Shown here in pieces: positions 1 to 11,040 of a DNA stretch of 64,000 bases; positions within the stretch are counted from its first letter, which is position 1; the number at the start of each line of letters is the position of its first letter. The position numbers and the translations under genes were made by a program. This DNA is from Phallusia mammillata (Eukaryota > Chordata > Ascidiacea > Phlebobranchia > Ascidiidae). The notes beneath the pieces are model-generated. The model did not search any database. It was not told the origin of the DNA and saw nothing but the letters and a program-made list of their open reading frames with translations. Location of the stretch: contig QLIY01000278.1 in assembly GCA_003260075.1 (NCBI GenBank), positions 1 through 64,000 on the forward strand, written 5' to 3'.

Positions 1-1307
1 ATGCATACAAAATGCTTCTTGCCTCACTTGCAGGGGAACATTTTATTTGAGAATATTCACCACACACTTCAGTTTTACATGAATCAAATCGAAATATGTG
101 TGTTTTTTGCCGTTGTACTACCCGAAGGCAGGTTTATTTAACAATTCTTGTGCCGAATTTAAAGCAAACAAAGTGTACTAAAAGTATTAATGAAAAGTAT
201 CCTGGTTAATCAGGCACACAAGTCAACAAACTAGTAATATTTTGCCAACTGTTCACAAAAAGTGCCTGTAAGCGTATTAGCTTTTAAAATTTTGTTCACA
301 CCGCATTTTTCCAAGCTGTTCGCTAACCGTACCGAAGCTGCGCAAAACTTAATGAAGGATTTGTTGACACTGCACCGCAGCGCATATAATATTGTACCAT
401 AAACCCTTTGAGGGTTACTGGTACATATATGTACCGCAACTTTGACGCGACATAGAAAATTAATTTGTTGTTCAATCGACACAAATTTAACACAAGATCT
501 TAAATTTGATTTAATGTTTATATTTCTATATTTTTTTTGCATTTGCCACCTTCAGATCATCTTTTTTTGCCATAAAGTAGTCAGTAGGCGGTCATTCTCA
601 AGGACATACTTGTTTCACTTACAAGTAAGTATACACAAAAATAAAAACAAATGATTGATGATGTTTAGTTTTAAAAAATGAAACCCAAGTGAAATGCAAA
701 AATTCTGGACATTCATGTTATAGTACATATGTGTACACTGTGCGTTTGGGGAAAAAATTAAATGTCCAGTTTTGTTGAAAAATGCCATTGTTTGTTTTTA
801 AGTCCAACTAGAACTACAAAACAGCACATTTGAGGTTTTTGGTAATTTTATCTGTATTTTGTGACATTTCAGAATAAAAGTGACTGGAACAAGAAGGTTT
901 TTTTCGACTGACGGTTAGCATTGTGCCAGTATGGAGAGTATGGCAGCTGCGCACCCGAGACTATTTTTTTTTCAAGTTTGCGACACCTGGTGTGTTTGTT
1001 CTCTTTTAAAAAATTTTTTTTTTTTTTTGGTTTTCTTGCGTTCTTGACAAAACATTAGGGGCGCTAAATACGTTTTCAGGTATCTTATGCTTTTATAGGC
1101 TTGCACAGCATACGGCGCGCGGGCCCATATGCCCCACCCCCACAATGGTTGATTTTTTTTCCACAAACAAACCAACGTTTGTTTCCAAACAATACGCATA
1201 GTTGAATTAAAGTGTTTACAAAATTAGTGTCTGATGTGACCTTTATGCGGAACAGTTATATTTCGTATATGTGTTATTTGTCGTTTTAAAAAGACTGGTC
1301 CCATTAT
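1..1307. other. No gene recognised
   Basis: AT-rich sequence with long T runs. Short open frames exist but none resembles a known protein and none has convincing splice sites. I see no RNA gene or mobile-element end here. Confidence 0.5.
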
Positions 1308-1316
1308 GATCCGTAG

Positions 1317-1374
1317 GCATATTTCCAAAATGTTTCCGAATTCGAACAACAGGGCTTTTTCAGCCAATCACAAC
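1317..1374 (+). repeat. Left terminal inverted repeat of the 5.56-kb element
   Basis: It begins GCATATTTCCAAAATG and contains a CCAAT box at 1364-1368, with a CRE-like TACGTCA about 25 bp further in. The first 34 bases match the right end perfectly in inverted orientation. Confidence 0.75.
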
Positions 1375-1906
1375 AGCGGGAATCTGCGGGTTGTCGTTAC
1401 GTCACGTTTAGGTTGCTAAGTGGTGACTTTAACTTCACTGTTGTCAACGATTCAAAGTTTTTTGTCTGTTTTGATTCAAAAATACATTTTGCGGGTCAGA
1501 ACAAGATAAAGACTGATGCTTTTGGGATGTTTGAACTGAAGGTAATGCTCGTTGAGTTTTGAATAACAGTAAACTATAATTTTATTCAGTGTAAAATGGT
1601 TTCTGTGCAATATCAGCTTTATGCATGCTAAATTATACACTCATAATTTTTTAGTCTGAAATACCTTTCATGCAAAATATTTTTTCTTAAAAATGGTATG
1701 TGTTTGTTTAGGATAGCATCATATCCCTTTGACTTTCAAGTTTCAATCAATCAATGTCGATATTTTTACTATGCATATGTGATGAATACTGCACAGCAAA
1801 CAAATTTGGATGGGATTATAGAAGCGTATTATGCCTCATTGTCTCTAGTGCAAGCACCTATGATCAACGGAATTTATCACATTGTCCATGCCATTCCTTG
1901 GGATCA

Positions 1907-1944
<38 letters not shown>

Positions 1945-2031
1945 CTTAATTAACAGAGATGAATGGTTTTCTTAGTTGTACACAGTGCAGTTCTAACTTA
2001 AATGTACACTAGGGACACCATTCGCATAGTT
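1375..2031. other. No gene recognised; G36 run at 1907-1942
   Basis: AT-rich non-coding sequence. The only notable feature is an uninterrupted run of 36 G at 1907-1942. Open frames crossing it read as poly-glycine and are not credible genes. Confidence 0.55.
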
Positions 2032-2317
2032 CAGGGGTGGCCAACCTTCTACATACCATTCGCCAACTTTTTAACATACTGTGTTGGATGCGCCATAAAT
2101 GTCTCGTAACCCCACCTTCTATGACTACTTCTTGTATATAGAGAGAAAGAGAAAGAAACAACTTTTGCATGAGAAGGATAGTAATAAGAACTAAGAAAAT
2201 AGAAATATTTATAAGAAATATTTATTTATTAGTTTATTAATTTGATTTTCATGATTGTCAAAAGAAGGCAATGCGCCCTTTCTAATCATGCAATGCGCCA
2301 TAGGTTGGCCACCACTG
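2032..2317. mobile_element. hAT-type MITE (286 bp)
   Basis: The left end CAGGGGTGGCCAACCT and right end AGGTTGGCCACCACTG are inverted copies. A perfect 8-bp target-site duplication, GCATAGTT, lies at 2024-2031 and 2318-2325. This end sequence and 8-bp duplication are characteristic of hAT elements. There is no coding capacity. Confidence 0.88.
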
Positions 2318-2325
2318 GCATAGTT

Positions 2326-3454
2326 GTTCCGAACAACTTTCAGTATTTTCAGATACCACCAATGTGTATGTTGTTTTCATTGTGAATGCTGTTAATTTTG
2401 TCATAAGTTTATAATAAAACAGAAGTGATCTTTAATGACAAAATGAAGTAGTGTGCTTTGAAACAAATGAAGGATTAAAAAAGGTTACTACAGTATAAAG
2501 TAAATTATGAGAAGAATTACTTGTCATTTTCTTATGTCATTTAATTAATAAATATTTTTACCCAAAAATGTTGTACAGAATAACTACCACCTAAAAACAG
2601 TCATGCAGCAGTCTTAGCAATTTGTTTTCCTTTTCTCACCATATGTGAGCAGCTTTTTCTCAGTTATTTAATCTTTTCTTGTTTACAATAGTTTTGGTTT
2701 TATTTATTTGCAATCCCATGTATGAAATCATAAATACTATAAAAGTCGATTATATCTGTGATGTATCTATAATATCTATGAAAAAACAAAACACCTTTTC
2801 ACTTAGCATACTGTAAATTAGAGTTGGCAAGCCTGTCCATTGACAACACCCTATCTATGTGGGGGGAAAAACGTATGTAACGTAGTTGGAAAACATTCCT
2901 CAATTTACAAACAAATTTATGTTAAATGACCTTTGTATCCATTACTTGTGGTAATGGATATGGATCATAATATGTAACTGAGTATTGCTCATCCAGCAGT
3001 TTTATCATAAATAATTTTTTTTTTAAAGAGAAAGTTTGTGAATCAGTGTATTAACGCAATATAACTATTCCTTGTTTAACAAACACATCATATAAAATTG
3101 AAAAGCGTACGAGATCCAGCAAATTCCTTGTGAACATTATGTGTTCAGATGACAATTAAAATGGAGCACAATTGTAAAATACAAAAGCAATAGACAAATA
3201 GGCATCAATACTATCAATAGGTAAAACTGCAAAAAAGCAAGAATGACAGTGGAATCTTATTAAGTATATTTTAAGTAAACAGAAAAGAACTTTGCTATGT
3301 AATCAAGCACTCAGTAGATTTGAAAAGATAACTTCAAACTTGCCACACAAAGCTCTGGCGAATTTGAGACATAAGTGCAACAAAAACATGTTTTGTGCAA
3401 CATTAAGTTGAAGTGTATTTCACTTAGGTTTGGCACTGGCACAGATTTGGTCAT
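2326..3454. other. AT-rich sequence downstream of ANKS3-like gene
   Basis: Non-coding on both strands as far as I can see. It should contain the 3' UTR of the minus-strand ANKS3-like gene. No poly(A) site could be assigned with confidence. Confidence 0.5.
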
Positions 3455-5173
3455 TCACCCAGGCGCTGTTGCATTGCTTTTAGTTGTAGAGGCTGCAACA
3501 TTTTTCCAGCTTGACCGTTGAAGAGTGTTATGCATTTTCTGTACTAACTCATTGGAATGGTGTGAAATTGTAGCTAATTCTCGAACTTGTTTAATCAGAC
3601 TGTCATGCTTCCTTCGTTGATTATATGCGCCTCCTCTGTTAGCATTTGGATTGTGTTCGGGATGTAAGCTTAAAGCATGTAGTTTTAACTGTTCTACAGT
3701 TTCCAGTAGTTGTGCTTGTGAGGAAGTACACTTTTCTGTCCACCTTCTTAGATTCGACCAAGTCTCCTTGTACTCCATTAAACAGCTCTCAGCCACCTGT
3801 CTTAGTTCACGTTCATTGGCTACCTGGGCAGACAATTCCTCTTTTTCTTTTTTAACTTTATTAAGATCAGCAATTAGAGACTGCATCTTTGCATTCAAAG
3901 TGTCAGCATAGATGTTTTCTGCAGCATCTGATATGCTTGCCTGAATCTCACTAGAAAGTCTTGAAATGGCCGACACCATCTTTCGACGGGGTCCAAACAA
4001 GTTAACACCAATTTCTTTTAAATCTGCTTCTGACAATGTTAAAAACACATGAAGGTCGATATCCTGGTCTTTAAACTTAACATAATGCTTGCTGCAGCCG
4101 ATTTCCTTTAATAATGCTTCCAGGTCTTTGGGCCCTTCCCATTTCACAGGCTTTGGCGTCTCAGCGGGAAACGGGTTGTCTTGCATGAAAAAAGGCACAG
4201 CTGCGTGGGGTTGGGGTTTGCCACTGGGGTCCAACCCAGTCATTTGGGCGAAGGCCATGGGACCATCATGAATACTGGGTCCTGACCTTCCACAGGGATT
4301 GCCACCAGGCTTTTGTTTGGGAGTTGTTTTGTGGATAGCCTTTCTTGGTTCCACTTTGCCTTCTTTTTGGCTTGTATTGTTCAATAGCTCGAACAATGTT
4401 AATGTGGCCATATACCTTTGCCAAGGAACGAGCATTGTCACCATTAAAGTCCACCTTGGATATATCCACACCTTTTTCCAACAAAAGTGTTACTATTAAT
4501 TCATGTCCAGATGCAGCTGCCTCCATTAAAGGTGTTAAACCTTGAGATGGTTCAACCATTTCACAGTTGGCTCCCCATTTTATCAACAGCTCTGTTGTCC
4601 TTTGATGTCCAGCACTAACAGCATGGAACAATGCACTCCAACCACGCTTGTCTGTTGCTTCCAAATTTACTCGTCTCTACAAGAATATCATATTGAGCAT
4701 AAGTAATTGATGAGGTACTAATTAGTATAGACATGGCCACCATGGGCGTCCGCAGCGGGGGGCAAGAGGGGGCGCGTGCCCCCCGGGGGGGGGGGTAGCA
4801 AATGGTGCATGATATTGTCATTGCCACACATTGAAGACAGAATAAGTGATGAATATCCTTGTGGGCTTCTTTGGTTTGGATCTGCCCCACACTCAAGTAG
4901 ACACTGCACTGTGCAGTCATGTCCCATGTAGGCTGCATACATCAAAGCTGACCATCCACCACGGTTAGTTGTATTCACCCTGATGCTCTTACTGTCCAAA
5001 ATGTCCTGTACAATTTCCTCTTCACCAATAGATGCTGCTGCAAACAGATCCAATGGTATAGGGTCAAAGTCACCATCTTCATATGACAAGGAACCATCTT
5101 TATTTTGCTTCAGTCCTTTCCATATGGAAAGGCTCTCACTGAAGATTCCTGATTCATCAAATGTATCACCCAT
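3455..5173 (-). CDS. ANKS3: ANKS3-like ankyrin repeat and SAM domain protein (two exons)
   Basis: ANKS3 is a ciliary scaffold that binds ANKS6, NEK8 and BICC1 in vertebrates (family knowledge). Exon 1 (5173-4796) starts at the first ATG and encodes an N-terminus with SLSIWKGL and PLDLFAAASIG, matching vertebrate ANKS3, then ankyrin repeats. Exon 2 (4676-3455, acceptor TTCTTGTAG) carries further ankyrin repeats (RGWSALFHAVSAGHQ, LTPLMEAAASGHE), the ANKS3 signature GPSIHDGPMAFA, a SAM domain (about 4150-3955), a coiled coil (about 3910-3780) and a divergent C-terminus ending at TGA 3457-3455. The product is about 530 residues, somewhat shorter than the vertebrate protein. Two oddities: the reading frame shifts by one base near 4370, at AAAAAGAAGG on the minus strand, and the exon 1 donor is missing because the exon runs into a C11 tract. 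The gene lies wholly inside the 5.56-kb TIR element. Orthology is secure; integrity is not. Confidence 0.9.
4740..4795 (+). repeat. Truncated DNA-transposon end inside the ANKS3-like intron, ending in G11
   Basis: CATGGGCGTCCGC and the following GGGGCAAGAGGGGGC resemble the left end of the TIR element at 57185. The fragment stops at a run of 11 G (4785-4795) that abuts the exon 1 coding sequence directly, so the rest of the insertion and the splice donor are missing. Confidence 0.6.
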
Positions 5174-5216
5174 CACTCTTGTTCTACTAACAATGTAGAC
5201 CGTTCCCCTTAAAACT

Positions 5217-5650
5217 TTAGATTTTTGCGCACCGGTCCGAAGATTTGTTCACAAATATTATAAATAATCGACGTTTCGACGTCCTATACAAGACGCCTTC
5301 ATCAGGATAATGACATATCTTGCAGGACAAAATTCTTATATAGCGACAAAGTGCAAAACACACACACAAAAATAGCGATAAGAAGATCGCGCGGCTGCAA
5401 GCTCGCACCACGCAATGATAACACAGCTTAGATCTGTAAAAGCGCCCGATAATTTATCGGCATTAGAACATCTGTTTTAACGTTCATTGTGTTGGCGCAT
5501 GAATGGATGTTCCAAGACTCTAGGAAACTTCGCTTGTGATAATCAGTTTCCTTCACCAACACCTGAGCAACAGAAAAATTAATTCTGTGGTGGTGAGTAG
5601 TTGCATGGTTTGCCAACGCTGATTTCCTAGCATCATTCTTGCCCACATTC
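5217..5650 (-). mobile_element. Penelope-like element 3' end (C-terminal ORF plus tail)
   Basis: On the minus strand, 5646-5428 encodes a block with NHATTHHHRINFSVAQVL, ETDYHKRSFLESW and INYRALLQ. This matches the conserved stretch that follows the GIY-YIG nuclease in PLEs. The downstream part, to about 5217, holds the hammerhead core and a tail. Closely similar tails lie at 56212-56400 (minus) and 56870-57180 (plus). The 5' part of the element, including the reverse transcriptase, is absent, as in ordinary 5'-truncated insertions. Confidence 0.75.
5273..5305 (-). ncRNA. Hammerhead ribozyme core in PLE tail
   Basis: The minus strand reads CTGATGA (5305-5299), a six-pair stem GGCGTC/GACGTC closed by an 8-nt loop, then GAAAC. 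This is the conserved hammerhead arrangement of core box, stem II and GAAAC. Hammerheads in PLE terminal repeats are an established finding. Stem III and the cleavage site are not resolved by eye, so activity is not claimed. Confidence 0.65.
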
Positions 5651-6743
5651 CTTTCGTGCTCCTTCCTATTTAAAATTAAACCTAATGTTTACCTTATTTT
5701 ACATTTGCCAATTTCTGTTTATTATGCAGGCTGTAATCAAAATTTTTGCAAAAATATCTTTTGTTTTATTGTGCTATTTCTACAGTTGCAAGGTCCTTTG
5801 CAGCTTTTCAGGTGCAAATAGATTCTAAAATTCACCATGGTAGTCAACACTACTGGTTTAATTCAACATAAAAAACAGAACAATAAGCTCATAAACTTCA
5901 CTAATTAGGAAACTATATTGGTACTGCATAACATTTCAAAGGAAAAGTAATTAATCTTTTAAGTATACATGTAAGTTTATACCACATCATGATATTTTTA
6001 TTTAATGCGTTGTGTCCCAAATCAAAATTAATCAAGTACCAAATGTCCACATTTTGTGGCAAATGTTACGGCTTCGGAGATCTATATATGCACACTGCAT
6101 GGTTTAAATAAAACCAGTAAATATATTTCAAACCAAAGTGCATGAAAAAGCTGAAAGGAAATTACGCTTTGTGCTATTGATATCAAGCGAAAAAAGAAAT
6201 GTGAGTGTCAATAGCAGTTCACTTTCGACAATTGCTGTCAATGTTTGTTGCAGGGTGTCTTGGCCTTTCTGTTCTTGTCTTTTCGAGTAGGACTTGAGGT
6301 TGTCTGTTCGGGTAAAACTTGATTCTAATTTCAACTATACAGTGTGTAGCAGATTGAGCACAAGAGATGGAAACTTTCCTATGCTTTTTGTCTCCAATGA
6401 AAATTACTGGAAAGTCTGGTCATAAACAAATCTATTCTGTAATTGGTGTGTTGACTTGGTTTTAACTCTACTTTAAACATCTTCTGTATAGATACAGGAC
6501 GAAAGTGTCAGAAATCTCAAGGTAGAAAACCATAGTCATTAATAATCCATTTTTAGTTACTGAAGCTCCTCCAATTTTGCTGCAGAGAATTCTTTTCATG
6601 AACACTGACATAGCCATCAAAATCGTTTATAAGCGTTAAAAAGGAACAAAATAATTGCTTTTGCACTATTACAGCCATCACTAACTGTGCTAAACATACT
6701 TCAAATACGATGGAAGGCCGGTTGCTACGCAAGGTGTCCTCTA
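5651..6743. other. No gene recognised
   Basis: AT-rich sequence with no open frame of recognisable similarity. It is the inner right flank of the 5.56-kb element. Confidence 0.5.
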
Positions 6744-6827
6744 ATTGGTTAATAAAATCTGATACGCAGGGTGTGTTGTGATTGGTTAAAAGGTGCCGTG
6801 ACCCTCGAACTTTCCCCACTGTGATTG
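6744..6827 (-). promoter_or_regulatory. Three CCAAT boxes next to and in the right TIR
   Basis: ATTGG occurs at 6744-6748, 6781-6785 and 6823-6827, giving three CCAAT motifs on the minus strand about 40 bp apart. The outermost lies inside the terminal inverted repeat and is shared with the left end (CCAAT at 1364). This spacing resembles NF-Y-type promoters and could drive transcription inward from the element end. No transcript evidence is available. Confidence 0.35.
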
Positions 6828-6874
6828 GCTTGAAAACTCCGTTGTTCGAATTCGGAAACATTTTGGAAATATGC
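6817..6874 (-). repeat. Right terminal inverted repeat of the 5.56-kb element
   Basis: Inverted copy of 1317-1374, with the outer 34 bases identical. It is followed directly by the 9-bp duplication GATCCGTAG at 6875-6883. Confidence 0.75.
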
Positions 6875-6883
6875 GATCCGTAG

Positions 6884-7208
6884 GCTGAGTTGTGTAGGCT
6901 TGTCGATCGAAGAGTAAATTTCCTCCTTGTTTTTTTGTCATTGAATAAGTGGTCTTCTGAAATGTGCTACCCGTTTGTTAGTTGTTACATGTGAAGCAAG
7001 TTAAACCTTGTTAAACCGCTTACGACTTTCTCGTGTGTTGTAACGAAACATCGCTGAAGGAAACTTCTTCTTCGTTTACGGTGATATATTTCTTTACTTT
7101 TGCCAAGCCCGGTGAGATATTTTTTACTTTTGGGCGTGAGATATTTCTTACTTTTTCCTAGGGCCGAGGGTCTATCCTTTTTCCACCCTGGGCTTGGGGG
7201 CTGTCATG
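6884..7208. other. No gene recognised
   Basis: Intergenic sequence with a short internal repeat around GAGATATTTCTTACTTT (7100-7160). It probably includes the 3' flank of the minus-strand LINE fragment. Confidence 0.4.
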
Positions 7209-7811
7209 CTATATTTCGGGGCAGACCTCCAGCAGCCATGTCACTGTTTCTTCATCTAACTCCGCCAGACCGCGCACCCCATTTGGAGCCCGATAGATAG
7301 GGCAGGATGAGATGATGTGGTCTGCGGTTTGATCCTCCGCGCCACATTCTGCACTGGGCTCCAAACCCCATTTGTGCATAGTTGAGTGGAAGCGTCCAAC
7401 GCTAGTTCGTAGGCTGTTTAGCCTCGCCCATGCTTTTCTAAAAAAAGGTGTTACAGGTTTGGGGAGAAACTCACGCAGTCTGGGAGGAAGTTCCTCCAAC
7501 TTCGTGTTCCACTGATGGTCCACCCACCGTGCCGCGCTGATGTTTGATTCACTGCACTGCTGCAGGATTTGTCGCGCAGCAGGCACAAATGAATGTCTGG
7601 ATTTAAGGCGACGAGTGGGCTCTGCTGTTGTTACCATCCGTTCGTAAAGCAGGTGGTTTGGCTCTGTGACAGCTCTGCCTGCTAGACGCGCTGTAGCTGT
7701 AGGAAACGAAATAGCAGGAAAGAATACTACTACACTGTACGCTATAAAAAAACAAACAAGTAACAACACAAGATCCATTCGGCCAGCAACACTTCTAATG
7801 GTCACCAACAA
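7209..7811 (-). mobile_element. LINE (non-LTR retrotransposon) ORF2 C-terminal fragment
   Basis: The minus-strand frame contains AWARLNSLRTSVGRFHS followed by HKWGLEPSAECGAEDQTA and DHIISSCPIYRAPNGV, a block very common at the C-terminus of LINE reverse-transcriptase proteins (a CCHC-like motif after the thumb). Homology is best from about 7700 to the stop at 7209. One expected cysteine is missing. The N-terminal portion of the open frame is hydrophobic and not LINE-like. The insertion is 5'-truncated and non-functional. Confidence 0.75.
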
Positions 7812-7849
7812 AAAATATCAAGTCAGACACGATGTAATCATTAATGCAA

Positions 7850-9287
7850 CAACAAATGCGGGCAACATCGTCCTACACCACTCCGGACTCTGTCGATCAC
7901 TTTACTGGTCTGTGAATTTAAAGCTCTCTGTCGAGGTTCCCAAAGTACTTGTGGCCGCCTGGGCAAGTTGTTTTCTAGGTCACCTTGCGAATATATTTCA
8001 GCAATCTCCGTCATAGTTTCCGGAGAAGAAACTGGATGTGGTAAACACCAATCCACAATAGCGCGTTGTTTGAGCACGATGTTGGATTGTGCACCTGATT
8101 GCTTGTGCTAGCTCATGACGCTGCAAAATTGCTCAACAACTGCTTCACAACCACTTGCAGCCAAAGCAACTTCCATTGTTAAATACATCTCTCTTCCCAA
8201 TGAATCTTACACGTCTTTGTTGGTGTAGCACATTGCAAAAATCGCTTGCTCGTCCAAGCGCGCATTTATTGGATCCCCTGTTAAAAAGCGGAGCTGAAAC
8301 CATTGATCCAGCGTATGCTTTCCACACAGGTAATCTCAATTAACTGTCGATTAGTAAAATCAACGTTTCCGGTTTGAGTCGCAAATATCTGTGAGGAACA
8401 CTCACCTAAATTGTTTCAGATCATGTTTAGGATAGTTGACTTAAATCTTTGGTAGATTTTTACGCTATGCATGGCCAAAAAATCCAACATTGGCTCATCA
8501 GCTAGAAGACGTTTCACTTCGGGCTGGTCACACACATTTTTGAAAAAAAATGCAAAACTTTTTTGACCGCGTTCTTCCCACTACCTCCGCAGTTCAAGAC
8601 CGATGATAAGTTTGGCTGAAGGTTTGGAAAAATCGGACATATGCGCCACAATAAATTCTAAATCAAAGGCATCTCGAAGAACGCGAACAGTTTAAGAACT
8701 GTTGTTGCAGCAGTGCTGTCTCCTCAAAGACCAAAGTGTCTCTCCTGACTTGCCACAAGACCGTACCGGATTGGTGTTTTTGAAGCTGCTTCGGTTGATC
8801 TACAACCACCCAACCGGGTAAAACCTTAACGCCTTTAAAGTTGCATTCATCAATGTTGTTTTTGGTTAGCACATTCCAATGTTTGACCAGTTTAGGCAAA
8901 ATTTCGCTGGCATGCTCCCCTATAACAAAAATATTGTTACTTAGTTCGAATATGCCCACATCCAGTGATGGTTAAAAAAGGCGAAACAAACAGAAGAATC
9001 AAGTGAATCCCACTCCTCACCGATAATTTTTGTAAGTCAACTTATAAATTAAAACGAATTCCCTCTGAGAAATGATAAATCATCATCGGAGAGTTTGAGT
9101 GTCTTTTTCAACACGCTGACAATCTGTTCAGCTAATTCGTGTCTAGATCCCGCGACGATAATTGGAGAACTACCAAGTTCAACTTGCACGCAATTATATA
9201 CCACTGGAGCATCCACCGGCATTGAAACTCGACTTCCAAGAAACGGGAAGACTATCATGATAGCCTGGTTGGTGTCGCGATGCGGCG

Positions 9288-9289
<2 letters not shown>
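7850..9289. other. Unidentified, probably mobile-element remnants
   Basis: Several minus-strand frames of 60-100 codons occur (for example 8959-8663 and 8077-7841), broken by stops and not recognised. Codon-like composition and the neighbouring LINE and poly-G run suggest decayed mobile-element coding sequence. I assign no function. Confidence 0.3.

Positions 9290-9348
<59 letters not shown>
9290..9348. repeat. Poly-G run, 59 nt
   Basis: Uninterrupted G from 9290 to 9348. It lies inside otherwise open minus-strand sequence, so a coding remnant may have been split here by an assembly gap. Confidence 0.95.
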
Positions 9349-9350
<2 letters not shown>

Positions 9351-9555
9351 AACCGCCACAGAAAAATGGGGGGCATTCCCGTACAGACCAATTTGTGCAA
9401 GTACTCCGCAATACGTTTCATGCAGTATACTCATGCAGCTTTCATTACATCCGGAAAAAGTTTTCTAGAAACAAATAAGAGATAAAACATAACTTAAAAA
9501 GCAATTTATAAACAAAAAATATTACCTTCCGTGTCCTATATTTCCAAATCCACAT

Positions 9556-9828
9556 CACAAAAAAAGGAAAGATAAAAGGGACTCAAAATGGGTTGCCGCC
9601 GCCTTGATTTTGCACGTTTCAATTGCGGTGGCCACAACTTTGGTGTTTACCGCAACGTCGTTTGCGAACTTCTTCTGAAGTTTTTGCAGGTGTTGAAGAG
9701 CTTTTAGATGAAACTGCCCACCCGCTTTGACAGAATTGCAACCCAGATGTTCAACTAACTGGCTCTTAAAAGCATACCATTCCTTAATGTGGCCTTCAAG
9801 TAGTTTTTGACACTTTTCTGCGTCGTAC
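9556..9828 (-). pseudogene. Unidentified Lys/Gln-rich open frame, possible mobile-element exon
   Basis: Minus-strand frame of about 88 codons with LLYDAEKCQKLLEGHIKEWY and LKALQHLQKLQKKFANDVAV. It is predicted to be helical and is closed by TGA. An in-frame stop lies just upstream and no start codon is evident, so it is either an internal exon or a remnant. No family is recognised. Confidence 0.25.
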
Positions 9829-10536
9829 AGCAGCCAGGATCACCACGACCTTTGTTGAGCCGACCTAAAACCATGTAACAAATGTGAATTTGTACGAACT
9901 CATATTTACGATATTTACTCACATTTTTATCTGTGTTTTTTTTTTCCTTACTAAATTTCGGACTTGCACTGCACATTCTGCGGACAGAACTGACAAACTT
10001 TTGAACTTAGGAAATAGAAAAAGGGCAATCTTGCAGGTGTGAGACTTGGCCATGCTTATAATCAATTGGGTGCATGTTAATTTTAACATGTTCAACACTA
10101 TAGAATTAGTTGGCAGTGTTTTACAGTGGTCCAGTATTTTTTTTCCACGAAAGCACACCATGAATGGTAGGATACTTGTTACCTTCCATTGCTTCCGATA
10201 CTTGTTTAAAAGGCAAGTTTATTCATTAATACAATGTCAATACTTTCAAGTCGAGATTGTTGGCCTTTCTCAAACAAAAGAGTTTCTATTTCACCAAAGT
10301 TTTGTGTTCCATCTTGTTTCACATTCCTGTATAAACTATAGTGAGCATACAAGCAAGGCCGCTCCGTTTTAAGTAAGTAACTAAATCTTTCACTTGTGAA
10401 AGCAATTTCACAACAGAACTTACTTGACTGTAATAGGTTTCATCATACAGTAAAGTTTCTTTATTCACCTCATTATCATTGCATTGAATACTTGCAACAT
10501 CCTATTCGTCTGGTTAAGCTAGCAGCTCCTTCCCTT

Positions 10537-11040
10537 GCACCGATTTTAAAAGTTATTCCTGTGTTCAAAGGTAGTTGTTTCAAACAATTGGGCAACTACC
10601 GACCCATATCACTTCTTCCAATTTTTTCAAGAGTATTTGAAAAGATCATCAACAAACGCGTGTCAACTTACCTAAACAAATATGAAAAATTAACAAAATT
10701 TCAATTCGGCTTTAGACCACTTTATTCAACAACTCTAACAGTGGTTGAAATCCACGACAGAATAGTTTCAGCATTGGACAAGGGACTTCACACATGTAAT
10801 ATTTTTCTCGATTTATCAAAAGCTTTTGATACTGTGAATCACAACATACTTCTTCAAAAACTTGAACACTATGGGTTTCGCGGACATATACACAAATTTT
10901 TTGAAAGTTATTTAACAAATCGAACACAATGTACTTTTTTTCATGGACAACAATCACAACATTGTGACGTGACCTGCGGCGTACCGCGAGGGTCGCTTGG
11001 CCCTGTACTTTTCTTGCTCTACATCAACATCCTCTTCGGT
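10537..11040 (+). mobile_element. LINE reverse transcriptase fragment
   Basis: The plus-strand frame contains LGNYRPISLLPIFSRVFEK, FQFGFRPLYSTT, FLDLSKAFDTVNHNILLQKL and GVPRGSLGPVLFLLYIN, the finger/palm motifs of Jockey/CR1-like LINE reverse transcriptases. The fragment ends before the catalytic FADD box, and one residue is missing in the usual GVPQGSVLGP motif. It is a dead, internally truncated copy. The tail at 12395-12475 may be the 3' end of the same insertion. Confidence 0.85.

Larger units (their letters stand above)
1317..6874. mobile_element. Mutator-like TIR element enclosing the ANKS3-like gene
   Basis: The ends at 1317 and 6874 are inverted copies: 34 bp are identical (1317-1350 against 6841-6874), and similarity continues to about 58 bp including a CCAAT motif. 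The element is flanked by a perfect 9-bp direct repeat, GATCCGTAG, at 1308-1316 and 6875-6883. Nine-base target duplications with long terminal inverted repeats are typical of Mutator-like elements (family knowledge). No transposase is visible inside, so the copy would be non-autonomous. Its cargo is the ANKS3-like gene, a nested hAT MITE, a PLE fragment, a G36 run and a G11 run. The matching TSD argues that the two ends are truly linked despite those runs. Capture of the gene by the element is inference. Confidence 0.7.

Noticed and set aside
231-542. 103-codon minus-strand frame
   Set aside because: No recognisable domain or splice context; open by chance in AT-rich DNA.
9194-9485. Poly-glycine and poly-proline frames over G runs (also 1698-1975, 18366-18632, 20008-20386, 49881-50063)
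   Set aside because: They exist only because a homopolymer cannot contain a stop; flanking residues are not conserved.
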